From assembly GCA_023954745.1 (NCBI GenBank), contig JAGSHC010000014.1, positions 1-52,684 of the forward strand: a DNA stretch of 52,684 nucleotides, given 5' to 3'. Source of the stretch: Deltaproteobacteria bacterium. GTDB lineage: Bacteria > Myxococcota_A > UBA796 > UBA9615. The position numbers and the translations under genes are program-made. Below are positions 32,215-41,065 of this stretch, piece by piece (the stretch's first letter is position 1; each line of letters opens with the position of its first letter). The notes under the pieces are model-generated. The model worked only from the letters and a program-made list of their open reading frames with translations, ran no database searches and was not told where the DNA came from.

Positions 32215-32871
32215 TTACGCCTCGGTGGAGACCTTCGGGCCCTTGATGTTCACCATGGCCGATGCCTTGAGGTCAAAGTTTCCGCCGGCCTTCTTGTCGA
32301 AGTTTCCGCCGGCCTCTTCGCTCGAGTTCGCGCTGGCCTTCATCTCGATGTTGGCGCCCGCCTCGACGCTGAACGCGCCGTCCGCGCACTTGAACGTGAT
32401 GTCGCCCGTACTCATCCAGGCGATGAGCTTGTCCGGCGTCTTCATGTCCATCGTCGTCGCTTCGTCCGTGGAGTAGATGCTGATGAACTCGGATCCGCTC
32501 TTGTCGTTGAACGTGAGCTTGTGCAGGTTCCGGGACCAGAAGATGCGCTCGTCGTTGTTCCCATCGGCGTTGTCGAACGGGACCTTGTCCTTGCCGTTGT
32601 GCAGTGACCCGACCACGACGGGCAGGTCGGGGAAGCCGTGCACGAACTTGAGCAGGACCTCGTCGTCAGGCTCGGGCAGGCAGGCCCAGCCGAACTCGAC
32701 CCCGGACATGAGCGTCTTCACCCGCGCCCAGTTGGCCAGGATTTCTCCGGACGGGACCGTGTACTGCACCTGCACGCGGTAGATGCCCTCAGGATCCTTG
32801 TTGTCGGTGACGAGACCGATGAGGGACCCCACGATGGGCTCGAAGTGCGGGTTGTACGGAGGAAGCGCCAT
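32215..32871 (-). CDS. Spike protein, gpV/VgrG OB-fold type (copy 2)
   Basis: 218 residues. An N-terminal OB-fold (GLVTDNKDPEGIYRVQVQYT, WARVKTLMSG, PEPDDEVLLKFVHGFPDLPV, VVGSLHNGKDKVPF) is followed by a repetitive beta-helix-like end with AGGNFDKKAGGNFDLKASAM, VNIKG. These are features of gpV/gp5 spikes that sit under the hub and pierce the target. A separate gpD-like hub is encoded at 23842-24885. This copy differs from the upstream one in surface and tip sequence. Confidence 0.87.
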   Translation of the reverse strand: MALPPYNPHFEPIVGSLIGLVTDNKDPEGIYRVQVQYTVPSGEILANWARVKTLMSGVEFGWACLPEPDDEVLLKFVHGFPDLPVVVGSLHNGKDKVPFDNADGNNDERIFWSRNLHKLTFNDKSGSEFISIYSTDEATTMDMKTPDKLIAWMSTGDITFKCADGAFSVEAGANIEMKASANSSEEAGGNFDKKAGGNFDLKASAMVNIKGPKVSTEA

Positions 32872-33063
32872 GGAGGACTCCGGGGTCAGTCGCCTCGATT
32901 AACGGGTCGGGGCAACCCTTCTTGTGTCTCTGCGGAGGAAAAGAGGCCCAGACCCTTGTCTGCTTGCTCTCTTCTGGTTCCTGCCCTGTGGCCAGGTCGG
33001 GCGAGCCCGTGGGAGAGCGGTGAGAGCGCTCGGGACCGGGGAGCGCAAGAAGCCACGAGGGAC

Positions 33064-33080
33064 GCGTATGTCGCATACGC
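33064..33080. repeat. Perfect 7 bp inverted repeat between the two spike genes
   Basis: GCGTATG-TCG-CATACGC. It lies in the 250 bp gap (32872-33121) between the spike genes, which otherwise shows no convincing gene. It could be an operator-like palindrome or a short RNA hairpin; no U-tract follows on the minus strand. Confidence 0.4.
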
Positions 33081-33121
33081 AACCGAGTGAGCGACGCAGC
33101 GATCGCCGCTCCCGTGCGCTC

Positions 33122-33769
33122 TCAGTTCATGTTGACCATGGCGCCCTTGATGTTCACCTGGCCGCCACCCTCGATGTTGTTGTTCGCGCCGGCCTTCGCC
33201 TCGAAGTTCGCGCCGGCTTCCTGCTTGGTGTCGGCGCTGGACTTCATGGAGATCTCCTTCGCCTCGACGGTCCAGTTGTTCGTCGCTTCGAAGGTGATGT
33301 CGCCAGAGCTCTTGAAGGAGATGAGCTTCTCGGCCGTGTCCATCACGATCTCGAGACCGCCCGACGTGTCACGCAGGGTGATCTTCTCGGCTCCCGACGT
33401 GTCGTCGATCTCGATGACGTGGCCGGATCGCGAGACCAAGGTGCGGATGTTGTTCTCGCCGTCGGCGTTGTCGAAGGGGGGCTTGTCCTTCCCGTTGAAC
33501 AAGGCACCCAGGATGATCGGCTCGTTCACGTTGCCGTTGACGAAGTCGATGAGAACTTCGTCGTTGACCTCGGGGTAGATCACCCAGCCCATGGCGTTTC
33601 CGGCCATCGGGAAGGCCATGCGAGCCCAAGCGGACAGGGTCTCGCCCCCGAGCCACGGAAACTGCACCTGAATGCGTCCGTACCCCTCGGGGTCCTTGTT
33701 GTCGGTGACGATCGCCTCGATGACGCCGTAGAAGGTCGAAGCGCGTCCGACGGTCCAGTCCTGGGCCAT
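33122..33769 (-). CDS. Spike protein, gpV/VgrG OB-fold type (copy 1), first CIS gene
   Basis: 215 residues from ATG 33769 with GGAGG eight bases upstream. The OB-fold part has YGVIEAIVTDNKDPEGYGRI, QVQFPWLGGETLSAWARMAF, YPEVNDEVLIDFVNGNVNEP and ILGALFNGKDKPPFDNADGE. The C-terminal part is a repeating beta-helix-like tip ending QVNIKGAMVNMN. It is the first gene of the minus-strand CIS array and has a candidate promoter at 33816-33844. Two spike genes suggest alternative or stacked tips. Confidence 0.87.
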   Translation of the reverse strand: MAQDWTVGRASTFYGVIEAIVTDNKDPEGYGRIQVQFPWLGGETLSAWARMAFPMAGNAMGWVIYPEVNDEVLIDFVNGNVNEPIILGALFNGKDKPPFDNADGENNIRTLVSRSGHVIEIDDTSGAEKITLRDTSGGLEIVMDTAEKLISFKSSGDITFEATNNWTVEAKEISMKSSADTKQEAGANFEAKAGANNNIEGGGQVNIKGAMVNMN

Positions 33770-33815
33770 AACTACCTCCGGGGGGGCCGCTCAAGGCCCA
33801 AACCGATACGGGTCA

Positions 33816-33844
33816 AGTGTCCCGCTCGGCTGGGGCACTGTCAA
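33816..33844 (-). promoter_or_regulatory. Candidate sigma-70-type promoter of the CIS array
   Basis: On the minus strand TTGACA (33839-33844) is followed after 17 bases by GACACT (33816-33821). The -35 is perfect and the -10 matches three of six positions. A transcript would start about 40 bp before the first spike gene. Unproven; sigma usage in this lineage may differ. Confidence 0.35.
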
Positions 33845-33887
33845 TGAATGATCCGTGGCCATCGCTCACAGGCTCGACCTCGCCGGA

Positions 33888-34988
33888 CTACCGCGCGGAG
33901 TCGTCGTCGTCGCCGGCCGAGTCGTCGTCGTCGCCCTGAGGCGCGCGCGCGGGCGCACCAGGCAATCCAGGAACCTCCGGCCACACGAGTCCTGCGACAC
34001 CCGACAGCGGAGCGCATGGGGTCAAGGCGACGGTCGCGGCCTGCGTGCTCACCAGCACCTGCTGGTAGGGGAAGATGTCGGGCGCCCGCGAGACCTGGCC
34101 GAAGAGGGTCAACTCCACGTCGGCGCCCTGCTCGGCTGCGATGGACCACTGCGGCAGAGACACTCCGAGGGGACGATCCTCCCCCTTCACGGAGATGTTC
34201 TCCTGGCTCTTGTAGTGGTGGTAGTACCGATGGTTGGCGACCTGGAGCGCCATGGACGCGCGGTCCGGGTAGGTCTCACGCCCGCGGTCGAGATCGTCGA
34301 GCAGCGCGCCCATCAGCGTGGGGCAGAGGTCAGCGGGGTCGATGTCCTGGGCAGGGTCCTGCCACGGCGCAGTTCCCGCTCCGTCGTTGTCGGGGAGGAT
34401 CCCCTCGCCGTGCTGGGAGCGCTCGTAGAGCCGGGATGCGTACGCACCAGGCGTCAGCAGTTCTCCCCCTTCGAAGGTTCCGCCTTCGGCTCCGGGGACC
34501 GCGGCACGAAAGACGCCGTCGGCAGGCGCGGAGTCGCCGGTCACCTCGATGAGGGTGTGAATGGCTCGGTAGACGCCCTCCCCGCCGAAGGCGTCGCGCG
34601 CAGCGCCGCCGATCTCCTGGCAGACGTAGGACACCCAGCTGGGCGGGCGTGCAGCCGGATCCAGACTCAACACGTCGTCCATGTAGACCTGCATGTCAGC
34701 CACATCGAGCATGAAGCGCGTGTAGGCGTCACACGTCACGTCTTGATCCGCACCGACGAGCACCACCTCGAGCATGTCGCGGGCCGCAGAGCCGCTGATC
34801 GCAGGATCGGTCGACACGCGATGCACGAAGCCCTGGACCTGATATGCGCCGCCGGCCGGGAAGGCCGACTCCCCTTCGGGAACGTCCAGCGGCCCCCACC
34901 AGGTCTGCATCCAGACCCCCGCATTGCCGCACCCCGCGCTGAGCGTGAGGAGGACGAGGATTCCAGGGATGGTGAGTGAGCGTTGCAT
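33888..34988 (-). CDS. Putative lipoprotein with GDDDDSA tail
   Basis: 366 residues. The signal ends in a lipobox LSAGC (Cys at 20). The mature protein has several Cys, RYYHHYKSQENISVKGEDRP in the middle of the C half and ends with two GDDDDSA repeats. No family was recognised. It is upstream of the CIS array on the same strand with about 118 bp between; the candidate promoter in that gap suggests it is not part of the CIS transcript. Confidence 0.7.
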   Translation of the reverse strand: MQRSLTIPGILVLLTLSAGCGNAGVWMQTWWGPLDVPEGESAFPAGGAYQVQGFVHRVSTDPAISGSAARDMLEVVLVGADQDVTCDAYTRFMLDVADMQVYMDDVLSLDPAARPPSWVSYVCQEIGGAARDAFGGEGVYRAIHTLIEVTGDSAPADGVFRAAVPGAEGGTFEGGELLTPGAYASRLYERSQHGEGILPDNDGAGTAPWQDPAQDIDPADLCPTLMGALLDDLDRGRETYPDRASMALQVANHRYYHHYKSQENISVKGEDRPLGVSLPQWSIAAEQGADVELTLFGQVSRAPDIFPYQQVLVSTQAATVALTPCAPLSGVAGLVWPEVPGLPGAPARAPQGDDDDSAGDDDDSAR

Positions 34989-35053
34989 CAGCGTGGTCCG
35001 TCTGCCGCACGAGCGGCGGTCGCGATCCTACCAGAGGCCTCGACCGGTGCGGA

Positions 35054-35782
35054 TCAGCCCGCCGGGACTCGGCGCGTTGACGCCGCCCGCAGCGCCTCAT
35101 CCAGCTCGGCCCTGGCATCGGCCTCGGCCCCGAGATGATCTGCGATCGCCTCCAGAGCATCGGCAGGACTCGGGGCCTCGGGACCCGTGGGGACGAGGGC
35201 ACCCGCGATCTCGTCGCAGTTCGCGATGAACGCTGCGGTCCGCTCCTCGGTGCGCGCCGCGAGCTCCTTGCCGCCGGTGGCGAGTCTCTTCCGATTCAGT
35301 GCCTCGATCTCGGACGCAGCCTCCTCCAGCGCAGTGAGAGTCGCTGCGGCCCGCTCCGACGGAAGATCGCTCCCGCGCACCGCCGACCGTGCCCTCTCGT
35401 AGGCGGGCTGCCAGTGCGGAGCCCCGCCCACGGTGGACTGCAGCGCAGCGAGTCGGGCCTCCCCCGTGCTGCCCACTTCCCCCTGACGCCGACCGAAACG
35501 CAGAGCCCCGACCGCGGCGAGCCCGAGCGCGACGGCTCCGCCGAGGGCAAGGGCTGAGATGGGAGTCCCCCAGGTCAGAAGCCCCAGAGGGACCATCAGC
35601 GCGGTCGCGGCCCCGGCGATCGCCGCGAGGACCTTCGCGGCGGAGGAGAGACTTGTGCCATCAGCCTTCGATGGCGCCCTCGCCCCCTCGGCCAGCGCGC
35701 CCCTGCGCTCGGCGTCACGGCTCGCGGCGGCCTGCCGGCGAGCGGACTCCTGCTCCTGACGACGCTGCTCGAAGTCACTCAC
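35054..35782 (-). CDS. Hypothetical membrane protein with coiled-coil-like ends
   Basis: 242 residues from GTG 35782, chosen because GGGAGG lies five bases upstream; a longer frame to 35836 lacks an RBS. The N terminus (DFEQRRQEQESARRQAAASR) is highly charged and helical. Two adjacent hydrophobic spans (~47-68 and 73-92) form a hairpin, followed by ~140 residues of Ala/Glu-rich helix. Function not recognised. Divergent from the Wzm-like gene across 65 bp. Confidence 0.65.
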   Translation of the reverse strand: MSDFEQRRQEQESARRQAAASRDAERRGALAEGARAPSKADGTSLSSAAKVLAAIAGAATALMVPLGLLTWGTPISALALGGAVALGLAAVGALRFGRRQGEVGSTGEARLAALQSTVGGAPHWQPAYERARSAVRGSDLPSERAAATLTALEEAASEIEALNRKRLATGGKELAARTEERTAAFIANCDEIAGALVPTGPEAPSPADALEAIADHLGAEADARAELDEALRAASTRRVPAG

Positions 35783-35847
35783 ATCAGCCTCCCGAGCCCA
35801 GCGACGCCGTCGCGCTCGACACCTCGATGATGACACACTGATACCGA

Positions 35848-36675
35848 GTGATTCCCTCTCCCCAGGCCCGCACTTCGCCGCAGTCGAGCGTCTCCGAACA
35901 GGTGACGCGCTACTGGCTCCTCACGCGCAGCTTCGTCGTGAACGACATTCGCAAGCGGTACGTGGGCTCCTTGATGGGGTTCTTCTGGACCGTGGTTCAG
36001 CCCCTTATCGAGCTGGTCACCTACACGTTCGTGTTCACGGTGATCCTGCTCGTGAGGTTCGAGCCCCACTACGACACGGCGACCAACGCGCTCTACCTCT
36101 TCTGCGGGATGATCGGCTGGCTCGCCCTGTCCGAGAGCCTCTCACGATCGGTGGACCTGGTGCGCGAGAACGCCCACCTGATCAAGAAGCTGAGCTTTCC
36201 TCCCTCGGTCCTCGTCGCCTCGGTGGTGCTCTCCGAGGGATTCTCCGCCGTGGTGCGCATGGCCATGCTGCTCGCGGCCGCGCTGCTCGTGTCCCAGGGC
36301 ATCACCTGGCACGCGCTGCTCTTCGTGCCGGTCCTGTTCCTGCAGATGCTGTTCACCATGGGGCTGTCGATGCTCCTTGCCACCACCCAGGTCTACTTCA
36401 AGGACACCCGGCATATCCTGGGGCCGGCCCTGCTGATCTGGATGTTCATCACACCGATCTTCTACCCAGCGAGCCTGTTCCCGAAGCAGTTCGCGCCGCT
36501 CTTGATGCTCAACCCCCTGAGCCACCTGATCGGGATCTACCGGGAGCTCGTGCTGAACCACGTGGTCCCGCAGTGGGGCTCGGTCCTGATCTTCACCACG
36601 ATGGCCGCCACGACCTTCGTCCTCGGTGCCGTGACGTTCTACCGCCACAGCAAGCGGTTCCCCGACCTGGTGTGA
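35848..36675 (+). CDS. Polysaccharide ABC transporter permease (Wzm-like)
   Basis: 275 residues from GTG 35848. Six membrane spans and the ABC-2 exporter motifs are seen: VVNDIRKRYVGSLMGFFWTV near the N terminus, FCGMIGWLALSESLSRSVDL and the re-entrant-like NAHLIKKLSFP, then ITPIFYPASLFPKQF and NPLSHLIGIYRELVL. It would pair with the Wzt-like ATPase at 37718 to export an O-antigen, teichoic-acid-like or capsule polymer across the inner membrane. A lipoprotein gene separates the two subunits. Confidence 0.88.
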   Translation: MIPSPQARTSPQSSVSEQVTRYWLLTRSFVVNDIRKRYVGSLMGFFWTVVQPLIELVTYTFVFTVILLVRFEPHYDTATNALYLFCGMIGWLALSESLSRSVDLVRENAHLIKKLSFPPSVLVASVVLSEGFSAVVRMAMLLAAALLVSQGITWHALLFVPVLFLQMLFTMGLSMLLATTQVYFKDTRHILGPALLIWMFITPIFYPASLFPKQFAPLLMLNPLSHLIGIYRELVLNHVVPQWGSVLIFTTMAATTFVLGAVTFYRHSKRFPDLV

Positions 36676-36809
36676 CGAGGCCCGTGGATTCCCGGCCGCG
36701 CCGAACAAAGCAGCCCTTGCCCGAACAAAGGCCGGGCCACCAGCGACCCGACGGGCGCGCATTCGCCCTTGAGGGTGCTCGTGTGCCCTCGTTAATTTCT
36801 CCCCCGTTC

Positions 36810-37655
36810 ATGCGCATCAGCGTCCCCCTTCTTCTGCTTCTCCTGGTCGCCGGCTGCGCGCCGCCGCCGCCGCTCACCCCTGTTCCCGTGCCGACGCCGG
36901 GGGATGACGACGACGACGCGCCCTTGGGCCCCCGCCCCACCCTGGGAACCTTCGCGGCTGCGATGCGCGGCGAGGTGGACGACACCGGAGCGCCGAGCCT
37001 CATCGCCACCAAGAGCGAAGGCACCTTCCAGTTTCTCTACTGGGAGGAGGACGCAACGACCCCCCTGTGTCGGCAGCGTCTCCCCTTCCGCGCCGAGTCC
37101 CGCTTCGGGCCCCTCACCGCCGCGAGCTGCGGGGGCTGCAGCGGCATGATCGAGATGACCGAGGTGCTCCCGGACGGCACGCCTCTCGACGGTGAAGAGC
37201 CTGAGGACGCCTGCTCCCCAGAGATCCTCGCGGGGGCGGACCTCTCGTTCCTGCTCACTGGGGACTCCTCCGTCCAGGGACGCGTGAGCGACTTCTCGCA
37301 CATGGCGCTGGTGAGGCTCGAGGCCCTCGGCGAAGAGGACTGGCTGCTGACACCCGAGGGCGTCCACGTGGAGGAGCTCATCGCGACCTACGACGCCGCA
37401 GGGCTGCACGCCACGCACCTGGCCATGGTGCGTCCCTCCGGCTGGCTCGGTGAGCACGGCGGCCTCGACTCCATCGCGAGTCCCTGGGGCATCCAGGGCT
37501 GGCTGCCGATGTTCGTGGTCTATCGGGATGCCGACCGGCCGCTCGACGCGGACCATCTGCCGGGGGACGTCTTCCTCTCCTCGTTGTGGCAAGTGGCCCT
37601 GGCCCAACCCACGCCAATCCAGAGCCCGGGGAACGACGCGGCGGCCGTGGAGTAG
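36810..37655 (+). CDS. Putative lipoprotein with acidic tract
   Basis: 281 residues from ATG 36810, where a short signal peptide MRISVPLLLLLLVAGC begins (lipidated Cys at 16). A Pro-rich linker and GDDDDDA follow, then a globular part with SCGGCSGMIEM, FSHMALVRLEALGEEDW and WGIQGWLPMFVVYRDADRPL. The frame is open further left but only shadows other sequence. No family was recognised. It lies between the exporter permease and ATPase genes, so a link to surface polysaccharide is possible. Confidence 0.7.
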   Translation: MRISVPLLLLLLVAGCAPPPPLTPVPVPTPGDDDDDAPLGPRPTLGTFAAAMRGEVDDTGAPSLIATKSEGTFQFLYWEEDATTPLCRQRLPFRAESRFGPLTAASCGGCSGMIEMTEVLPDGTPLDGEEPEDACSPEILAGADLSFLLTGDSSVQGRVSDFSHMALVRLEALGEEDWLLTPEGVHVEELIATYDAAGLHATHLAMVRPSGWLGEHGGLDSIASPWGIQGWLPMFVVYRDADRPLDADHLPGDVFLSSLWQVALAQPTPIQSPGNDAAAVE

Positions 37656-37717
37656 ACCTCCGCTCCCTCTGGGGCCCGTGGCGCCGGCCGACCCACGCCG
37701 CGGCTATCGTTCGGTCG

Positions 37718-39202
37718 ATGACCGGTTCCTCCAGTTCCTCCGTCGCGGTGACCGCCGACGGCCTCGGCAAGCGCTTCGACATCTACCCGTCGGATCGCGC
37801 GCGCCTGCTCGAGTTCTTCGGAAACCGAAGTCATCACAAGGAGTTCTGGGCTCTTCGGGACGTCTCCTTCGCCGTGCCTCGCGGGACCGCCTTCGGCGTC
37901 GTAGGGGCGAACGGAGCAGGGAAGTCGACCCTCCTTCGCCTCCTCTCCGGCGTGAGTCAGCCCACTGAGGGCACGCTGGATGTGGACGCCCGCCTGTCGG
38001 GCCTGCTCGACCTCGGCCTGGGCTTCCACCCGGACTTCACCGGACGCCAGAACATCGCTCTGAACTGTTCGGTGCTCGGGATGGGCGACGAGCAGGTGCA
38101 AGCCCTCACCCCCCCGATCATGGAGTTCGCCGAGCTCGAGGAGTTCATCGAGTACCCCGTGCGTACCTACTCCGCCGGCATGCAGCTGCGGCTGGCCTTC
38201 GCCATCGCGGCGCACATGGACTACGACGTGATCTTCATCGACGAGGTTCTCGCGGTCGGCGACCAGTATTTCCAGCGCAAGTGTGTGCTGAAGATCGAGG
38301 AATTCCTCGCCGAGGGGCGCACCCTGGTGATGGTGAGTCACGACCTCCACTCGATTCGATCGCTTTGCAGCAACGTGCTCTGGCTTCACGGGGGGCGGGT
38401 GGTGCACCAGGGCCCCACGAACGAGGTGGTCAATGCCTACGTCGACGTGGCGCGGGACAAGGAGGGCCGGATCAAGGCCCGCCTCTTCGGAGGAGCCAAC
38501 AGCGCGCAGAGCCGAGCGATGGCGAGCCGGGTCGCCACCGAGGCGAGCGGAGACCAGCCCCCAGTCCCCTCCCCGGTGCTCACCCCCGACTCGGAGATCC
38601 CCTACTACGCCACGTCCGAAGACCAGAGCTTGCGCGAGGCGGTGATCCGGGCAGTGAACCAGCCCCAGCGGCTCCAGGAGGAGTGGGACCGGAGCGAGTC
38701 GACCCAGGACTACGAGGAGACCCACGGCGAGCGACCGATCATCACCGGCACCGGCGAGATCCGGATCCTCGAGGTCCGCACGCTGAATGCCGCTGGCGAA
38801 GAGACGGACGCCTACGCCACGGGAGAGAGCGTCACCATCGCCACGACGTTCAAGACGCTGTCTCCGGTCGAGGACCCCATCCTCGGGGTGGCGTTGTTCC
38901 GCAACGACGAGGTCTACATCTACGGGCCCAACACCCGCTTCGACCGGATCGAGGCGATGCGCGGCACGTACGACGGCGTCTACACCTACTTCATCCACTA
39001 CCCCACGATGCCGCTCCTCACGGGCACCTATCGGATCTCAGTGGCTGCCTTCGACAAGCACCACCTCAAGCCCCACGTCTGGCACAACCAGCTGTACGAG
39101 TTCAAGGTGACGTGCCCGCGTGAGGATCATGGGGTCATCGAACTGGCCCACGAGTGGGGTCTGGTCAGGCACATCTCGGGGCCCGGAGAGGCGCTGCCGT
39201 GA
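37718..39202 (+). CDS. Polysaccharide ABC transporter ATPase with C-terminal binding domain (Wzt-like)
   Basis: 494 residues from ATG 37718. Walker A is GANGAGKST (63-71), signature YSAGMQLRL (151-159) and Walker B VIFIDEVLAVGD (171-182); FWALRDVSFAVPRG is typical of TagH/Wzt ATPases. A linker leads to a ~140-residue C-terminal domain (~345-485) with EIRILEVRTLNAAGEETDAY, GVALFRNDEVYIYGPNT and GTYRISVAAFD, the Wzt C-terminal carbohydrate-binding fold that selects the export-ready chain. The stop overlaps the glycosyltransferase start (GTGA). Confidence 0.88.
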   Translation: MTGSSSSSVAVTADGLGKRFDIYPSDRARLLEFFGNRSHHKEFWALRDVSFAVPRGTAFGVVGANGAGKSTLLRLLSGVSQPTEGTLDVDARLSGLLDLGLGFHPDFTGRQNIALNCSVLGMGDEQVQALTPPIMEFAELEEFIEYPVRTYSAGMQLRLAFAIAAHMDYDVIFIDEVLAVGDQYFQRKCVLKIEEFLAEGRTLVMVSHDLHSIRSLCSNVLWLHGGRVVHQGPTNEVVNAYVDVARDKEGRIKARLFGGANSAQSRAMASRVATEASGDQPPVPSPVLTPDSEIPYYATSEDQSLREAVIRAVNQPQRLQEEWDRSESTQDYEETHGERPIITGTGEIRILEVRTLNAAGEETDAYATGESVTIATTFKTLSPVEDPILGVALFRNDEVYIYGPNTRFDRIEAMRGTYDGVYTYFIHYPTMPLLTGTYRISVAAFDKHHLKPHVWHNQLYEFKVTCPREDHGVIELAHEWGLVRHISGPGEALP

Positions 39203-40590
39203 CGCGCGTCCTCCTCATCGGCACGGGCCCGCTCCCCGAGGATGGTCCGCGCGAGTTGGGCTTTCCGCAGCTCCGCGCCCGCCAGTTCCTCCGCCCGCTG
39301 CTCGGCGCCGGCCACGACGTCCTCTTCGTCTCCCTGACCCGCCGGGATCTCCTCGCCCCCGGCGACCAGCTCGCCGTCGAGACCCCCGTGACCCGCCAGG
39401 TCGAGGTCCACGGAGTCTCGAGGAGCTACTCCATGGCCGTCGTGCTCCCGGACGAACCCGGTCGGTTCCTCCGGGCTCGGGATCTGCGCCGCGAGTTCGG
39501 GCCGGACGTCATCGTCACGGCCGGCCCCTTCCTCCCCATGGCCGCCGGAGCCCGGGCCGCCGGCGATGAGCCTCTGTGGGTCGACGTCCCTGGGGACCCC
39601 ATGTGCGAGGCCCAGGCCAAAGCGCTTCGGTCCGGGAGCACCGACCCCATCCACCGCTACCGCCAGATGCTCAGCCAGGCACTGGCCCGGGGCGACCGCT
39701 TCTCGGTGATCTCCAAGACCCAGCGCGGATCACTCATCGGCGCGCTGGGGTTTGCGGGGCGTCTCACCGGTGATGCCGTGGGCGACGAGCTGGTCCACGT
39801 GGTGCGTGGCTCCGTGGAGGGTCTCCCCCAAGCCCCCGATGCTCCCCTGCCCGAAGCGTTCCCCGAGCTGCCGGCCCACGCGCTTCCCGTCCTGTTCTGT
39901 GGGGGCTACAACAACTGGCTCGACGGGGAGACCCTCCTCGACGGACTCCTCCGCGCCATGGACTCCAACCCGCACCTGCACTACGTGTCCACCGGCGGCG
40001 CCCTGCCGGGCCACGACGAGAGCACCTACCACCGCTTTCGGGACGGGGCGGCTGCGAGCCCCCACGCCGCCCGCTTTCACTTCTTGGGCTGGGTCCCCCT
40101 CGAGACGCTTCCGGCGATCTTTGCGCGGTCCTGGCTGACTCTGAGCGTCGACCGCCCGTGCTACGAGGCCGAGTTCGGAGCGCGCACCCGCATCCTGGAG
40201 TCGCTGGAGCGGGGCGTCCCCGTGTGCAGCACCGACCTGTGTGATCTCACCCGTGAGCTGGCGGAGGCGGAGCTGATCCACACGGTCCCCGTGGGGGACT
40301 CGGTGGAGGTCGCCCGCACCCTGGTCGGCCTCGCCGACGGGAGCGTCCCCATGCGGGACGGAGCTCGGTGGAGCGATGCCCGCGATCGGTACGGGCTGGA
40401 CGCGACGACCGCGTCGCTGCTGGAGTGGGTGGCCTCGCCGCGCCGTGCGCCCGGAGGGGTGCCCGTCGACTTCCTCGAAGACTCATGGCAGGAACTCGCC
40501 AGGCTTCAGGACCGGCTCGAAGAGGTGTGGAAGAGCCCTACTTGGAGGACGCTCGGGCGGGTGCACCAGCTGCTGAAGCGCCTGCGCTGA
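39199..40590 (+). CDS. Glycosyltransferase (GT-B fold, GT4-like)
   Basis: 463 residues from GTG 39199, overlapping the ATPase stop by 4 bp; the frame extends left only into that gene. A GT-B layout is visible: RVLLIGTGPLPEDGPRELGF with a first Rossmann half, a centre with LPVLFCGGYNNWLDGETLLD, and a second half with FHFLGWVPLETLPAIFARSW, EFGARTRILESLERGVPVCS. The latter resembles the nucleotide-sugar site, though the usual ExxxxxE motif is imperfect. A helical tail ends the chain. It probably builds the polymer exported by the neighbouring transporter. Confidence 0.75.
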   Translation: MTRVLLIGTGPLPEDGPRELGFPQLRARQFLRPLLGAGHDVLFVSLTRRDLLAPGDQLAVETPVTRQVEVHGVSRSYSMAVVLPDEPGRFLRARDLRREFGPDVIVTAGPFLPMAAGARAAGDEPLWVDVPGDPMCEAQAKALRSGSTDPIHRYRQMLSQALARGDRFSVISKTQRGSLIGALGFAGRLTGDAVGDELVHVVRGSVEGLPQAPDAPLPEAFPELPAHALPVLFCGGYNNWLDGETLLDGLLRAMDSNPHLHYVSTGGALPGHDESTYHRFRDGAAASPHAARFHFLGWVPLETLPAIFARSWLTLSVDRPCYEAEFGARTRILESLERGVPVCSTDLCDLTRELAEAELIHTVPVGDSVEVARTLVGLADGSVPMRDGARWSDARDRYGLDATTASLLEWVASPRRAPGGVPVDFLEDSWQELARLQDRLEEVWKSPTWRTLGRVHQLLKRLR

Positions 40591-40602
40591 CCGCAGCGGA
40601 CG

Positions 40603-41043
40603 TCACTTCTCCGGGTCGTCCCCCAGCTCGCCGGGCCACTCCTGGGCCACCGGCCACTCGCCGCTCAGCGCGACCAGGTCCTCGATGCGCCGCGCCGTGA
40701 CCTCCGAAGACTCCCGGGTGGACGCGGTGTGCTCCATCATCTGGAGCTGCACGTGGGCCATGCGCGCCTGGAGCCGGAGCCACTCGGCGAACGGACGCAC
40801 CATGCCCAAGCCCAGGGCTGCACCCAACGCGGCCCCAGCGAGCGGCTCCCAAGATGGCTGGTGGTCCCAGCCCCCGCGAAAGTCGCTCCACAGGTATGCG
40901 AGCACGCCGAAGGAAAAGGCGGCGCCGACCATGCCGGCGGCCTCGCTCCAGGTGGCGCGCTTGTAGAGCAGCTCCGCCTGAAGCCTCACGAGGTCGGCGG
41001 CCTTTCGGCCGTTCTCGTCGCCGAGATCGGGCAGAAGACTCAT
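40603..41043 (-). CDS. Small membrane protein of unknown function
   Basis: 146 residues. Two hydrophobic spans (~33-51 and ~67-86, the second Gly/Ala-rich: LAGAALGAALGLGMV) sit between charged helical ends. The stop lies close to the convergent glycosyltransferase gene and the start is 23 bp after the HflX gene stop, so it may be co-transcribed with hflX. No family recognised. Confidence 0.65.
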   Translation of the reverse strand: MSLLPDLGDENGRKAADLVRLQAELLYKRATWSEAAGMVGAAFSFGVLAYLWSDFRGGWDHQPSWEPLAGAALGAALGLGMVRPFAEWLRLQARMAHVQLQMMEHTASTRESSEVTARRIEDLVALSGEWPVAQEWPGELGDDPEK

Positions 41044-41065
41044 GGCTGCAGGCCAACCGGTGGAA

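Noticed and set aside
32872-33121. Short frames in the gap between the two spike genes
   Set aside because: No RBS, no conserved pattern and Ser/Arg-rich composition; only the inverted repeat was kept.
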